From positions 434,001 to 498,000 of the forward strand of contig NZ_BNAG01000002.1 in assembly GCF_014653175.1 (NCBI RefSeq): a DNA stretch of 64,000 nt, written 5' to 3'. Numbering within the stretch: the first letter of the stretch is position 1; each line of letters opens with the position of its first letter. Positions 44,135 to 52,706 of this stretch are shown one piece after another. A program made the translations under genes and the position numbers. The notes below the pieces were generated by a model, which worked only from the letters and a program-made list of their open reading frames with translations, was not told the origin of the DNA and ran no database searches. Origin of the DNA: Roseivirga thermotolerans. GTDB taxonomy: Bacteria > Bacteroidota > Bacteroidia > Cytophagales > Cyclobacteriaceae.

Positions 44135-45511
44135 TTAAGTCAAGAGTTTCCTCACCCATCGAAAATAGCGAAACGGAGGGTATCGGAAAGGTAAATCTAT
44201 CCAAGTAGGTGACTTCATAAAGGAGCGTACATGGGAAAAAGTTTCATAACTGTGTTTTCCGTGGTAGTGCCCCATTCCGCTTATTCCAACACCTCCAAAA
44301 GGTAGAGAGTGGTTAGATATATGAATGAGTGTGTCGTTTAGGCAGGCACCGCCTGAAGTGGTCTCGCGAAGTAATTGCTTGTTGGTTGCCGAATCGCCAA
44401 AGTAGTAAGCGGCCAAAGGTTTGTCTCGCGAGTTAATAAAGTCAATCGCTTCCTGAATCTGACTATAAGTAATTACAGGAAGTATTGGGCCAAAAATTTC
44501 TTCCTGCATTACGGGAGCATCAGCCTCTGCAACCTCTAAAAGTGTAGGGCTGATGAATTTGCTTTCCCTATTTACATTTCCTCCATACAGAACTTTCCCC
44601 TGATTGAGGTAATTGGCTACACGATCGAAGGCTTCGGGGGTAATCATACGGGCCAGGTAGTTGCTTTCTTCCGGTTGTTCACCAAAAAAGCTTTTCCAGT
44701 AATACCTGATACCTTCAACCAACTCGTCTTTAATGCTCTCATGCACGAGCAGGTAGTCAGGAGCAATACAAGTCTGACCCAGATTGACTGTTTTGCCCCA
44801 GGCAATACGTTTTGCCGCAAGATTTACTTTGGCCGAATGGTCTACTACGCAGGGACTTTTCCCGCCCAACTCAAGCACTACAGGGGTTAGAGTATTGGCT
44901 GCAGCCTGCATTACGATTTTTCCGAGCCTTGAGCTTCCTGTAAAAAATATTTTGTCGAATTTCTGGGCCAACAAAGCCTGATTAGTCTCTTTGCCACCGT
45001 GTACCATTGCTACATGGTCTTTTGCGAATACCTCGTCTGTAATAGTATTCATAACCTTGTTGGTGTGCACACAGAATTCAGAAGGTTTAAGCACCACACA
45101 GTTGCCGGCAGAAACGGCACCAACAAGTGGGGTCATTAAGAGCTGAAAAGGATAATTCCAGGGAGCGATGATTAAAACAACCCCCATGGGTTCGTAGCGG
45201 GTGTAGCTGGAAGAGGGGAGTAGATAGATAGGGGTGCTTACACGCCTGGCCTTGCTCCATTTGCGCAGGTGTTTGATATGATAGTCTATTTCCTTAATAA
45301 CCAGTCCAATTTCTGTAATAAGGCCTTCTTGCGAGGATTTGCTAAGGTCTTTGTGCAGCGCTGCGAGAATATCGGGTTCGTGTTTTAGAATGGTGGTTTT
45401 GAGTAATCGGAGTTTTGCAAGTCTCGATTCTACGCTGCGCGTGTGGCCGCTGGCGAAATAAACTCTTTGCTGTTCTACTATTCTGCTTATGGTATTTGCT
45501 CCTGTATTCAT
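44135..45511 (-). CDS. Aldehyde dehydrogenase
   Basis: A 458-residue NAD(P)-dependent enzyme of the class 3 type. The NAD region IIAPWNYPFQLLMTPLVGA, TGSSRLGK, catalytic Glu214 (VLELGGKSP) and Cys248 (NLGQTCIAPD) are in place. A C-terminal basic hydrophobic tail (FRYPPFRYFRWVRKLL) suggests membrane attachment as in long-chain fatty aldehyde dehydrogenases. It oxidises aldehydes to carboxylic acids. It is co-transcribed with the MBL-fold gene and divergent from the PadR operon. Confidence 0.93.
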   Translation of the reverse strand: MNTGANTISRIVEQQRVYFASGHTRSVESRLAKLRLLKTTILKHEPDILAALHKDLSKSSQEGLITEIGLVIKEIDYHIKHLRKWSKARRVSTPIYLLPSSSYTRYEPMGVVLIIAPWNYPFQLLMTPLVGAVSAGNCVVLKPSEFCVHTNKVMNTITDEVFAKDHVAMVHGGKETNQALLAQKFDKIFFTGSSRLGKIVMQAAANTLTPVVLELGGKSPCVVDHSAKVNLAAKRIAWGKTVNLGQTCIAPDYLLVHESIKDELVEGIRYYWKSFFGEQPEESNYLARMITPEAFDRVANYLNQGKVLYGGNVNRESKFISPTLLEVAEADAPVMQEEIFGPILPVITYSQIQEAIDFINSRDKPLAAYYFGDSATNKQLLRETTSGGACLNDTLIHISNHSLPFGGVGISGMGHYHGKHSYETFSHVRSFMKSPTWIDLPFRYPPFRYFRWVRKLLT

Positions 45512-45610
45512 TGGCCGGTAGTGGTTGCCCTGAAATTTAGCAAAATATAGGTAGGCATGGTTCTGTGCCTTGGGATTCGGTCAAAATCTCGGGCTATTAT
45601 ATTCGCACGA

Positions 45611-45656
45611 ATATTTGTTCTACAAGTATAGAGATAATATATTTGTTCTATGTTTG
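45611..45656 (+). promoter_or_regulatory. PadR promoter with a 12-bp direct repeat (likely operator)
   Basis: TTTG at 45614-45617, a 20-base spacer and TATATTTG at 45638-45645 match the Bacteroidota promoter; a second -7-like box TATGTTTG lies at 45649-45656. The 12-mer ATATTTGTTCTA occurs at 45611-45622 and again at 45639-45650, so one copy covers the -33 element and the other the -7 element, as expected for autoregulation by the PadR repressor encoded just downstream. Confidence 0.6.
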
Positions 45657-45669
45657 TAGATGTTTTATA

Positions 45670-46014
45670 ATGAAAGGAAAAGGAAATTACATCGGAGAAC
45701 TGGAAGAGCTTATACTGCTTTTGGTGGGTATTTTGCGCGATGAAGCCTACGCTGTTTCGGTTTTGAAAGAAATGAAGGAACAGACGGGTAGAGAGCTGAA
45801 TATTAGTGCTATACATGCCGTGCTTAACAGGCTGGAAGATAAAGGTTGGCTTTATTCAGATATGGGGGGAGCCACCGAAGAACGCGGTGGGAGGCGAAAA
45901 CGCTATTACCACCTTACTGCGGCAGGTAAAGCAATGCTCGATGAAGTAAAACATCAGAGAGACCAGCTCTATAAACAACTGCCTACCGATTTTGCCTATT
46001 CATTTTTTGCATGA
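45670..46014 (+). CDS. PadR family transcriptional regulator
   Basis: A 114-residue winged-helix repressor. The start MKGKGNYIGELEELIL at 45670 is chosen; the longer in-frame extension lies over the promoter and has no similarity. The recognition region (SVLKEMKEQTGRELNISAIHAVLNRLEDKGWL) is typical of PadR, followed by RGGRRKRYYHLTAAG, the wing. Its gene overlaps the permease gene by 4 bases, the standard PadR-permease pair in Cytophagales. Confidence 0.93.
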   Translation: MKGKGNYIGELEELILLLVGILRDEAYAVSVLKEMKEQTGRELNISAIHAVLNRLEDKGWLYSDMGGATEERGGRRKRYYHLTAAGKAMLDEVKHQRDQLYKQLPTDFAYSFFA

Positions 46015-48611
46015 GTAAACGGTTCAAGCACAGTCCGCCACGTTGGGCCGATTGGTTTCTCGGCCTCTTTTGTAATCCCGATTTACTCGAGCAGTTGCAA
46101 GGCGATGTACACGAACTCTTCTATTGGCGGGTGGAAGAAAAGGGCTATTCTCATGCAAAATGGTCATTTATCTGGGATGTAATCCGACTATTCCGCTGGT
46201 CTAACATCAGACGAACAAGAAAACAAGGTCAAAAACTAAATCAAATCGGAATGTTTAAGAACTATTTTAAAATAGGTGTCCGGAACCTGTGGAAGCAGCG
46301 AATGCCTAGTGCTATTAATATTATCGGTCTTTCCATTGCTGTGGGCTGTTCCATTGTGGCTTTTAAGTTTGTGGAATTCAGCTATGTAAAGGATAATTTT
46401 CATAAGAATAAGGAAGACCTCTTTCTGGTTACACACTGGGAGGAACTAGAATCTAATAAGGGTAGAAACGGAGCTACCAACAATGAATTGACAAGAGAAA
46501 TTCTTGAATCGGTTCCTGGCATAAAGGCTTCTACCCGCTACAACCGTCTGCAGTTAGAAGCACGGGTGAATAAACACATCACTTATAATCTTACCCACTT
46601 CGTAGATCCGGCCTATTTAGAGATGTTTACTTTTGAGCTTCAGGCCGGAAATCCCAAAACGCTCAATTCGGCCGATCAAGTAGTGATTGATGAGAGTACG
46701 GCCATCCGGCTTTTTGGGGAGCAGTCGGCTCTGGATCAGTCCATAGAGCTGAAAATTGGAGAAGAGTGGAAGGTGTTTTCGGTGGGGGCTGTATACAAAG
46801 ATAAACCCCACAACGGAAGCCTTCAGTTGGGTATTCTGGTCAACTACCAGCACTTTGAGCAACACTTGTCTAAACTAGGGCAGGATGACTGGAGTACTAA
46901 TTTCTTTATTCAGCGGCAGGCGGGTATCCAACCAGAGTTATTGTTGGAGTCTATGGACAAGCTTTTGCCTATTTACAACAAAGACAATGAAGATGGGGCA
47001 TATAGTAATTTTGAGTTAGAGCCAATAACTACTATGGCCAACAATGCCTACGAAATGAGTAATAGTATTGGTTCCGCACCCAACAAAGCTCCTATTCTTA
47101 CTCTTTCTGCCATTGCTGTATTTATGTTGCTGCTCTCTACGCTCAACTACGTCAATATTTCACTGGCCATGATAATGAAGAGGCTAAAAGAGATTGGGGT
47201 AAGAAAGGTTGTGGGTAGCCCCAGAAGACAACTTATCATTCAGTTTCTTTGCGAAAACCTGTTGCTGTGCTTGCTCTCCATGTTCGTGGGACTTTTGCTG
47301 GCCCAAGGGTTGTTTTTACCTGGTTTCAATGAAATAGCAGGTGTTAGTTTTCAGCTCAATTTGCTGTCGCACCAGAACTTTTTAATGTTCCTTGCTGCCC
47401 TGTTGTTGTTCATAAGCCTGGCTTCAGGTCTTTATCCTGCCGTTGTGGCTTCGTCATATAAGCCCATTTCTATTTTGAGGAAGGCTACTCAAAGAGGAGG
47501 AAGGCGCATTCTCAGTAGTGTTTTTCTTACTTTCCAGATGATTTTGGCAATGGTTACCATTGTTGCGGCCGTTATGTTTGTGTATGCCAACCAAGTCAAT
47601 GAGTCCATAGAATGGGGTTACGACCAGCACAACAAGTTGGTAATTGGTATTCCGGAAAGTGATTACAGAGATGCTTTCCGAGATGTGTTATTGGCCGACC
47701 CAAGCGTGGAAGTAATAGCAGGTACACGATCTAATATTGGGCAGTCTCTGAATGGTGTTCAGTTTAAAAACGGTGAGGTAAAAACCTATGCCGAACTGTT
47801 TGAAGTAGGTCGTAATTATCCGGAAGTACTAGGGCTTAAGTTGGTTGAAGGCAGACTGTTCGATGAGAACCTGGAGAGCGATTTTCGGAAGATGCTCATT
47901 GTTAATCAATCGTTTTTAGAAGACCTGCAGCTCACTTTCGATCCGGATGGTACAACAGTAGTTCAGGATTCGGTTGAATATTCCATAATTGGTGTTGTGG
48001 AAGACTACCATTATTGGAATCCCGGAATGGAGATTAGGGGCGCTGCAATGCGCGCAATTCCGGCTAATCTATACACTTCCTACCTTGTTGAAATGAGAGA
48101 GGGCAACATCTTTGAACACCGAGGTCGATTGGAAGAAAAACTACAGGCTATGGTAGAAGAGAAGTCTGTGTATGTAGGCATTCAGGAATTGATGTTTGAA
48201 GGGTTCTATGACGAAACCCGAGGAATAGGAAACATTATGATCTTTACGGCCAGTATAGCCATTTTGCTGGCTGCCATGGGGCTCTATGGCTTGGTGAGCA
48301 TCAACATATCCAGTCAGATTAAGGACTATGGTATTCGAAAGGTGCTGGGCGCTTCTTCATTCAACTTGGCTAAAGCCATTGTTTTAAAATTCCGTTTTGT
48401 GCTACTGCTTGCGATATTGGTTGGTTGTCCTTTGGCGGTATTGCTGGTGGGTGCGTTGGTAGATAATGTATATGCCTATGCTCCCGGCATAGGAGTGGGA
48501 CCTCTGGCAGTAGCGGTTTTTATTCTGCTTTCAGTCACCCTTTTTACTTTCAATCTTCAGATAAGAAGAGTGAGAAATATGAATCCGGCAGAAACTTTGA
48601 GAACCGAGTAG
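46011..48611 (+). CDS. ABC permease with permease prefix domain 2
   Basis: An 866-residue protein. The first about 75 residues form the permease prefix domain 2 (PPRWADWFLGLFCNPDLLEQLQGDVHELF region), a feature of FtsX/MacB permeases encoded next to PadR. From residue 83 it follows the MacB order: helix (SAINIIGLSIAVGCSIVAF), MacB_PCD, three helices starting LKEIGVRKVVGSPRRQL, second periplasmic domain, and a last block starting IKDYGIRKVLGASS. No ATPase is nearby. Likely controlled by the overlapping PadR gene. Transported substrate unknown. Confidence 0.92.
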   Translation: MSKRFKHSPPRWADWFLGLFCNPDLLEQLQGDVHELFYWRVEEKGYSHAKWSFIWDVIRLFRWSNIRRTRKQGQKLNQIGMFKNYFKIGVRNLWKQRMPSAINIIGLSIAVGCSIVAFKFVEFSYVKDNFHKNKEDLFLVTHWEELESNKGRNGATNNELTREILESVPGIKASTRYNRLQLEARVNKHITYNLTHFVDPAYLEMFTFELQAGNPKTLNSADQVVIDESTAIRLFGEQSALDQSIELKIGEEWKVFSVGAVYKDKPHNGSLQLGILVNYQHFEQHLSKLGQDDWSTNFFIQRQAGIQPELLLESMDKLLPIYNKDNEDGAYSNFELEPITTMANNAYEMSNSIGSAPNKAPILTLSAIAVFMLLLSTLNYVNISLAMIMKRLKEIGVRKVVGSPRRQLIIQFLCENLLLCLLSMFVGLLLAQGLFLPGFNEIAGVSFQLNLLSHQNFLMFLAALLLFISLASGLYPAVVASSYKPISILRKATQRGGRRILSSVFLTFQMILAMVTIVAAVMFVYANQVNESIEWGYDQHNKLVIGIPESDYRDAFRDVLLADPSVEVIAGTRSNIGQSLNGVQFKNGEVKTYAELFEVGRNYPEVLGLKLVEGRLFDENLESDFRKMLIVNQSFLEDLQLTFDPDGTTVVQDSVEYSIIGVVEDYHYWNPGMEIRGAAMRAIPANLYTSYLVEMREGNIFEHRGRLEEKLQAMVEEKSVYVGIQELMFEGFYDETRGIGNIMIFTASIAILLAAMGLYGLVSINISSQIKDYGIRKVLGASSFNLAKAIVLKFRFVLLLAILVGCPLAVLLVGALVDNVYAYAPGIGVGPLAVAVFILLSVTLFTFNLQIRRVRNMNPAETLRTE

Positions 48612-48633
48612 CCTATAAACTTTTGTTCTGGCA

Positions 48634-49527
48634 TTAGGATGAAAGACTGTTCCACAGGTAAAAAACCGTATACGCCTCCCAACCGGGCATGGTTTTAAAA
48701 AAGGCTCTAATAGCGTCTTCGTTTTTCCGGTCATCGATAAGCCCCAGGTTAAAGAGCGCCTGTGTAAGGCCAGTGTCACCAAAAGGAATGGCTTTAGGGG
48801 CACCAAACGACTTCATTAAGGCATAGTTGGCCGACCAAACGCCAATACCCTTTACTGAAGTAAGCAGCGCTTGTTTGCTCTCAAAATCGGGTAAAGTCAG
48901 CAAACGTTGATGGCTAATGTTGCCCGAAACAAAAGCTTGAGCCACGTTTTTTAGGTACTTCAGTTTGCTTCGCGAAAATTGCTGATGGTTGTGGAGGTAT
49001 TCCTCATCTATGGTCAACATTTTTTCGGGGCTAGGGAAGTGGTAAAGATCCATTTCCTTCCATGTTAACTTTTCGCCATAAAGCTCAACCAATCTTCGTT
49101 TGAGTTTATGTGCAAAAGAGAGGTTGATTTGTTGCCCTATAATACTCCAGCATAAGGCTTCGAACAAATCGGGTATGCCCATTATGCGCAAACCATGCAG
49201 TTGACTGCTCAGATGGGCTAGTTTTGGGTGGCTTTCCACTAGTGCGTAAAAAGGTTTCAGGTCTCGGTCTGCATCGAACCATCGGCCTACGTACTGCTTT
49301 AGTTGTTCTGTTTGATGGGGAGTGAGGCTTTGAGGAGTTTCGATGATGATTTCATTGCCCCTGCCAGTCAGAGCTACAGGTATGTACTCATTTTCCAGTT
49401 TAATTAGCCGAAACACCGAACCATCAATAACCTGATAAAGTATTTCATCTGTGCTTCTGTACAAGGCGTTTAAGCACTTATTAAAATCGAATGGAGGGGA
49501 GCAAGCAAGGTTCAGTTGAGTTTTCAC
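48634..49527 (-). CDS. DNA-3-methyladenine glycosylase II family (AlkA-like)
   Basis: A 297-residue HhH-GPD protein. The helix-hairpin-helix (TSVKGIGVWSANYALM) is followed by the catalytic Asp in PFGDTGL. The N-terminal about 110 residues have the AlkA N-domain pattern. It would cut the N-glycosidic bond of alkylated purines in base-excision repair. The start is GTG 49527. It ends 22 bases from the convergent permease gene. Confidence 0.88.
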   Translation of the reverse strand: MKTQLNLACSPPFDFNKCLNALYRSTDEILYQVIDGSVFRLIKLENEYIPVALTGRGNEIIIETPQSLTPHQTEQLKQYVGRWFDADRDLKPFYALVESHPKLAHLSSQLHGLRIMGIPDLFEALCWSIIGQQINLSFAHKLKRRLVELYGEKLTWKEMDLYHFPSPEKMLTIDEEYLHNHQQFSRSKLKYLKNVAQAFVSGNISHQRLLTLPDFESKQALLTSVKGIGVWSANYALMKSFGAPKAIPFGDTGLTQALFNLGLIDDRKNEDAIRAFFKTMPGWEAYTVFYLWNSLSS

Positions 49528-49585
49528 AATTCAACTTAGAAAAATATGGTCACCATATGTGAAGACAAATGAAAGAGTTTGAAAA

Positions 49586-50161
49586 TTAATCGATGACTTC
49601 TCGGGTTAGTCGAATGGTAATGTCGTGTGGGGCTGGCTGATTTCCTCCAAAATAAGGCCATAGCCAGTAGTTCTCACCACTTTCACAGTTGTCGGTGCGC
49701 GGCATGCGAATGGTATTCATTCCATCTCCAGAATACTCATAATGGTCGGTAGCAATCTTTATTCGGAGGCTTAGGGACTCATTAATTTTTGCCGTACCCA
49801 TCATTTCAAAGCTAAGTTGCCCTTCCCGGTAAGTATAGGCGAGTATTTGCAGCTCGTCATTAAACCAGCGCCAACCAATGCGGGCGCTTTCGCTCTGATG
49901 ATCCTGACCACAATCCGAAAACCCTACCAGTTTATTAATGTCGGCCTGATCGGAAGCAACTTCTAAAGTGTATCGGGCGCTTTCATCGAAAAGAGCTGTT
50001 ACCGATATGCCATTGCCTGAAAAAGGTTCGTTTCGGAAAATAGAACTGTGAGACCCTTCAGGAATGGTAAACACTTCAAAGCCTGTGTCCGGGTCAATGT
50101 CTATGCTTTGGTTGCATCCTAATATGCTGATTACTAGCAGTATAAAGGCGTAATTTTTCAT
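49586..50161 (-). CDS. Putative lipoprotein of unknown function
   Basis: A 191-residue protein with a lipobox (FILLVISILGC), so it should be lipid-anchored at Cys16 or nearby. The remainder lacks a recognised domain; it looks mostly beta-stranded (ISVTALFDESARYTLEV, SLRIKIATDHYEYSG) with two Cys residues in the middle and C-terminal parts. It lies alone on the minus strand between alkA and the divergent leader region. Confidence 0.7.
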   Translation of the reverse strand: MKNYAFILLVISILGCNQSIDIDPDTGFEVFTIPEGSHSSIFRNEPFSGNGISVTALFDESARYTLEVASDQADINKLVGFSDCGQDHQSESARIGWRWFNDELQILAYTYREGQLSFEMMGTAKINESLSLRIKIATDHYEYSGDGMNTIRMPRTDNCESGENYWLWPYFGGNQPAPHDITIRLTREVID

Positions 50162-50265
50162 GAGTAGTTTGTAGTTACTAAGATAGCGAACTTTTTTATA
50201 GCGGGTTCAAAAGTCAACCGGCTGTCCTATTTATGTATGTTTTGATGTAAAAAGTGAGAAATAAC

Positions 50266-50295
50266 TTGCGCCTAAAAATGGATAAGCTACTTTTG
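50266..50295 (+). promoter_or_regulatory. Promoter of the leader-phhA-hisHAF-IE operon
   Basis: TTG at 50266-50268, a 19-base spacer and TACTTTTG at 50288-50295 are an exact match to the Bacteroidota consensus TTG-N19-TAnnTTTG. Transcription is predicted to start about 50300-50303, at or within a few bases of the leader peptide ATG at 50301, so the leader may be translated from a leaderless message. Confidence 0.75.
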
Positions 50296-50300
50296 TAGCC

Positions 50301-50375
50301 ATGTTATTCGCAAACGCATATTACTACCACTATTACCATGCTACGCCAGCGCGGAACGGTAGTTTTATGTTTTGA
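50301..50375 (+). CDS. Leader peptide rich in Tyr and His codons
   Basis: A 24-codon frame beginning MLFANA, then seven codons in a row for Tyr, Tyr, Tyr, His, Tyr, Tyr, His (50319-50339), then ATPARNGSFMF and TGA. It starts immediately after a consensus promoter and ends 26 bases before a terminator hairpin with a T-run, in front of genes for tyrosine formation (phenylalanine hydroxylase) and histidine synthesis. The codon run is the classic sensor of an amino-acid attenuator. It has no other recognisable role. Confidence 0.8.
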   Translation: MLFANAYYYHYYHATPARNGSFMF

Positions 50376-50433
50376 TTGATTTAAACTCATTGAAAATAGA
50401 TAAACCCGGTTCCGCAAGAGCCGGGTTTTTTTT
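50323..50433 (+). terminator. Transcription attenuator (segments 1-4 and terminator)
   Basis: Four pairing segments: 1 ACTACC (50323-50328) with 2 GGTAGT (50358-50363); antiterminator GCGGAAC (50351-50357) with GTTCCGC (50409-50415); terminator AAACCCGG (50402-50409) with CCGGGTTT (50421-50428) and a T-run to 50433. The antiterminator uses bases of the terminator 5' arm and loop, so the two are mutually exclusive. A ribosome stalled at the Tyr/His codons would free 50351-50357 to form the antiterminator; a ribosome reaching the stop at 50375 would mask it and allow termination. Confidence 0.8.
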
Positions 50434-50456
50434 GTGCTTAAAACTTAGAAAACCAT

Positions 50457-51191
50457 ATGAAACAGATTTACGAAAATTACACAGCAGAAGACCAGAAAGT
50501 ATGGAAGATTCTGTTCGACAGGCAATTTCCTGAGTTGCCCAAAGCGGCCACTAAGGAGTTTCTGTTGGGCCTCGATAAGGTAAACTTTACAGCCGATGCC
50601 ATTCCCAATTTTGATGATACCAACAAAATTTTGCGGCAACTTACCGGTTGGGAAATCTATGCCGTTCCGGGAATAGTGGAAGACGGTTTGTTTTTCGAGC
50701 TAATGTCGAACAAAAAGTTTCCGGCTACAACGTGGGTTAGAAAAATGAGCCAATTGGACTACCTGGAAGAGCCAGATATGTTTCATGACGTGTTTGCTCA
50801 TATTCCTTTGCTCACTAATCAAGCCTTTGTAGATTTTCTTCAGGCCATCAGCCAATTTGGTCATGAGTGGATTGAAGACGAGTGGGCTATTCACTTGCTT
50901 TCTAGAATTTACTGGTTTACGATTGAGTTTGGCCTTATCAGAGAAGCGGAAGGTCTACGTATCTACGGAGCCGGTATTTTGTCTTCATCAGGAGAAACCA
51001 AATATTCCTTGTCTAATGAACCTAACCATTTTGCTTACGATGTAGATCATATTTTAGATACGGGCTACCGAAAAGACCGAATGCAGGAAAACTACTTCAT
51101 TATCGATTCTTATGAGCAGCTTTACGAGTCGATTCCTGAAATAAAAGAGAAGATTGAAAAACGATTGAAGGAAAGACCGGTTGTATCCTAA
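50457..51191 (+). CDS. phhA: Phenylalanine 4-monooxygenase
   Basis: A 244-residue enzyme consisting of the catalytic domain alone, as usual for bacterial forms. Iron ligands His110 and His115 (MFHDVFAHIPLL) and Glu157 (YWFTIEFGL) are present, with the pterin-binding region EPDMFHDVFAH. It hydroxylates phenylalanine to tyrosine using oxygen, iron and tetrahydropterin. It is the first structural gene after the Tyr/His attenuator and lies 20 bases from hisH, so its expression should respond to charged tRNA-Tyr and tRNA-His. Confidence 0.93.
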   Translation: MKQIYENYTAEDQKVWKILFDRQFPELPKAATKEFLLGLDKVNFTADAIPNFDDTNKILRQLTGWEIYAVPGIVEDGLFFELMSNKKFPATTWVRKMSQLDYLEEPDMFHDVFAHIPLLTNQAFVDFLQAISQFGHEWIEDEWAIHLLSRIYWFTIEFGLIREAEGLRIYGAGILSSSGETKYSLSNEPNHFAYDVDHILDTGYRKDRMQENYFIIDSYEQLYESIPEIKEKIEKRLKERPVVS

Positions 51192-51211
51192 GCTTAAAAG
51201 ATTTCAAGAAT

Positions 51212-51793
51212 ATGAGTGTAGCCATTGTGAATTACAATGCCGGTAATGTGCAGTCAGTAACCTATGCCCTGCAACGCTTGGGGGTAGAGCCTGTACTTAC
51301 CGATCAGGCTGAAGTGCTTCAGTCAGCCGAAAAGGTGATTTTTCCGGGGGTGGGAGAAGCCAGCACGGCCATGGAATTTCTGAGAAAGAAAGGGCTCGAT
51401 GTGGTTATAAAGAATCTGAAACAGCCTGTTTTTGGAGTCTGTTTGGGGCTTCAGCTAATGTGCAAGCATTCGGAAGAGAATAATACCGATTGCCTGGGTA
51501 TTTTTGATGTGCAGGTGAAGAAGTTTGCCCCAAAGCTGAAGGTGCCACAAATGGGTTGGAACAATTTGGAGCAAATGAATTCGCCCCTGTTTAAGGGCTT
51601 GCCTGATGAGCCCTTTGTGTACTATGTACATAGCTATTATGCCGAACTGAGTGATCATACGGTGGCAGAAACGAACTATGTAAACCGCTTTTCTGCCGCT
51701 TTGCAAAAAGAAAATTTCTATGCCTTGCAAGCGCACCCCGAAAAAAGTGGAAAAGTTGGAGAGCAGATTCTACGCAACTTTTTGGAGTTGTGA
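51212..51793 (+). CDS. hisH: Imidazole glycerol phosphate synthase, glutaminase subunit HisH
   Basis: A 193-residue class I glutamine amidotransferase. Catalytic triad: Cys77 in VFGVCLGLQLM, His175 and Glu177 in QAHPEKSG. PGVGEA forms the oxyanion region. HisH releases ammonia from glutamine and channels it to HisF, encoded downstream. The last four codons and stop lie in a 20-bp tandem duplication. Second gene of the operon. Confidence 0.96.
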   Translation: MSVAIVNYNAGNVQSVTYALQRLGVEPVLTDQAEVLQSAEKVIFPGVGEASTAMEFLRKKGLDVVIKNLKQPVFGVCLGLQLMCKHSEENNTDCLGIFDVQVKKFAPKLKVPQMGWNNLEQMNSPLFKGLPDEPFVYYVHSYYAELSDHTVAETNYVNRFSAALQKENFYALQAHPEKSGKVGEQILRNFLEL

Positions 51794-51820
51794 GAGATAG
51801 TTTGGAGTTGTGGGAGATAG
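51781..51820 (+). repeat. 20-bp tandem duplication at the hisH 3' end
   Basis: Bases 51781-51800 and 51801-51820 are identical except for one change (A to G at unit position 13). The first unit contains the hisH stop, so the second unit is noncoding. It lies at the start of the 140-base hisH-hisA gap, the largest gap in the operon, in which no other gene is seen. Confidence 0.85.
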
Positions 51821-51933
51821 TAAAAACCGCAAATCGATAGTTATTGAGAGGCAAAAAGAGCTTGTTTCTCAGGAGTCTGCAGTATCAGCCAGGCTAAAAA
51901 ATCATTGACGAATAAACCCTAAAGATTTCAGCA

Positions 51934-52653
51934 TTGAAAATAATACCCGCAATAGATGTTATCTCCGGCAAGGCCGTTCGCCTTACCAAAGGAGATTATA
52001 ATCAGAAAAAAGAATACTCAGATAGCCCCTTAGAGGTAGCCCAAAGATTTGAGCAGGCCGGAATTACTCATTTGCACCTTGTGGATTTGGATGGTGCAAA
52101 AGCCCAAAAACCTCAAAATCTGGAGGTTTTAGAGGTTATTTCTTCCAAAACCCGGTTAAGAGTAGACTTTGGAGGAGGAGTGAAGTCTGGCGAATCGCTT
52201 GAGGCTGTACTCAAAGCCGGTGCACAACAGGTAACAGCCGGAAGCATTGCAGCCAAAGATCCGGAGATGGTTTTCTCGTGGCTGAAGCACTATGGTGCAG
52301 AAAAAGTTATTCTGGGGGCGGATGTAGTCGATGAAAAAATAGCCATAAGTGGTTGGCAGGAAGACTCGGGGCTCGATTTGTTCCCCTTTTTAGAGCAGTA
52401 TTTAGCCAAAGGCGTAACGTATTGTATTTGTACTGATGTGAGCAAAGATGGAATGCTTCAAGGACCTTCAATCGAGTTGTATAAGAAGATAATTAAAGAG
52501 TTTCCCCAGCTAAAACTTATTGCTAGTGGAGGTGTGGCCGAATTGAACGATTTATATGAGCTCCGCGAAGCAGGTCTTTATGGTGCCATAGTTGGCAAAG
52601 CCTATTATGAGGGGAGAATATCTCTGGATGAACTAGCCGCCTTTAATAAGTAG
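51934..52653 (+). CDS. hisA: ProFAR isomerase HisA
   Basis: A 239-residue (beta-alpha)8 enzyme that isomerises ProFAR to PRFAR in histidine synthesis. Catalytic Asp8 ([10 protein letters not shown]) and Asp130 (ILGADVV), phosphate loops VDFGGGV and IASGGV are present. The start is TTG 51934, because the sequence [10 protein letters not shown] begins exactly at the family N-terminus and no ATG precedes it in frame. Confidence 0.96.
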   Translation: MKIIPAIDVISGKAVRLTKGDYNQKKEYSDSPLEVAQRFEQAGITHLHLVDLDGAKAQKPQNLEVLEVISSKTRLRVDFGGGVKSGESLEAVLKAGAQQVTAGSIAAKDPEMVFSWLKHYGAEKVILGADVVDEKIAISGWQEDSGLDLFPFLEQYLAKGVTYCICTDVSKDGMLQGPSIELYKKIIKEFPQLKLIASGGVAELNDLYELREAGLYGAIVGKAYYEGRISLDELAAFNK

Positions 52654-52706
52654 AACAGGCAAAACTGCCTTTTATAACTGAAAACCATAGATCGTATATC
52701 TATATC

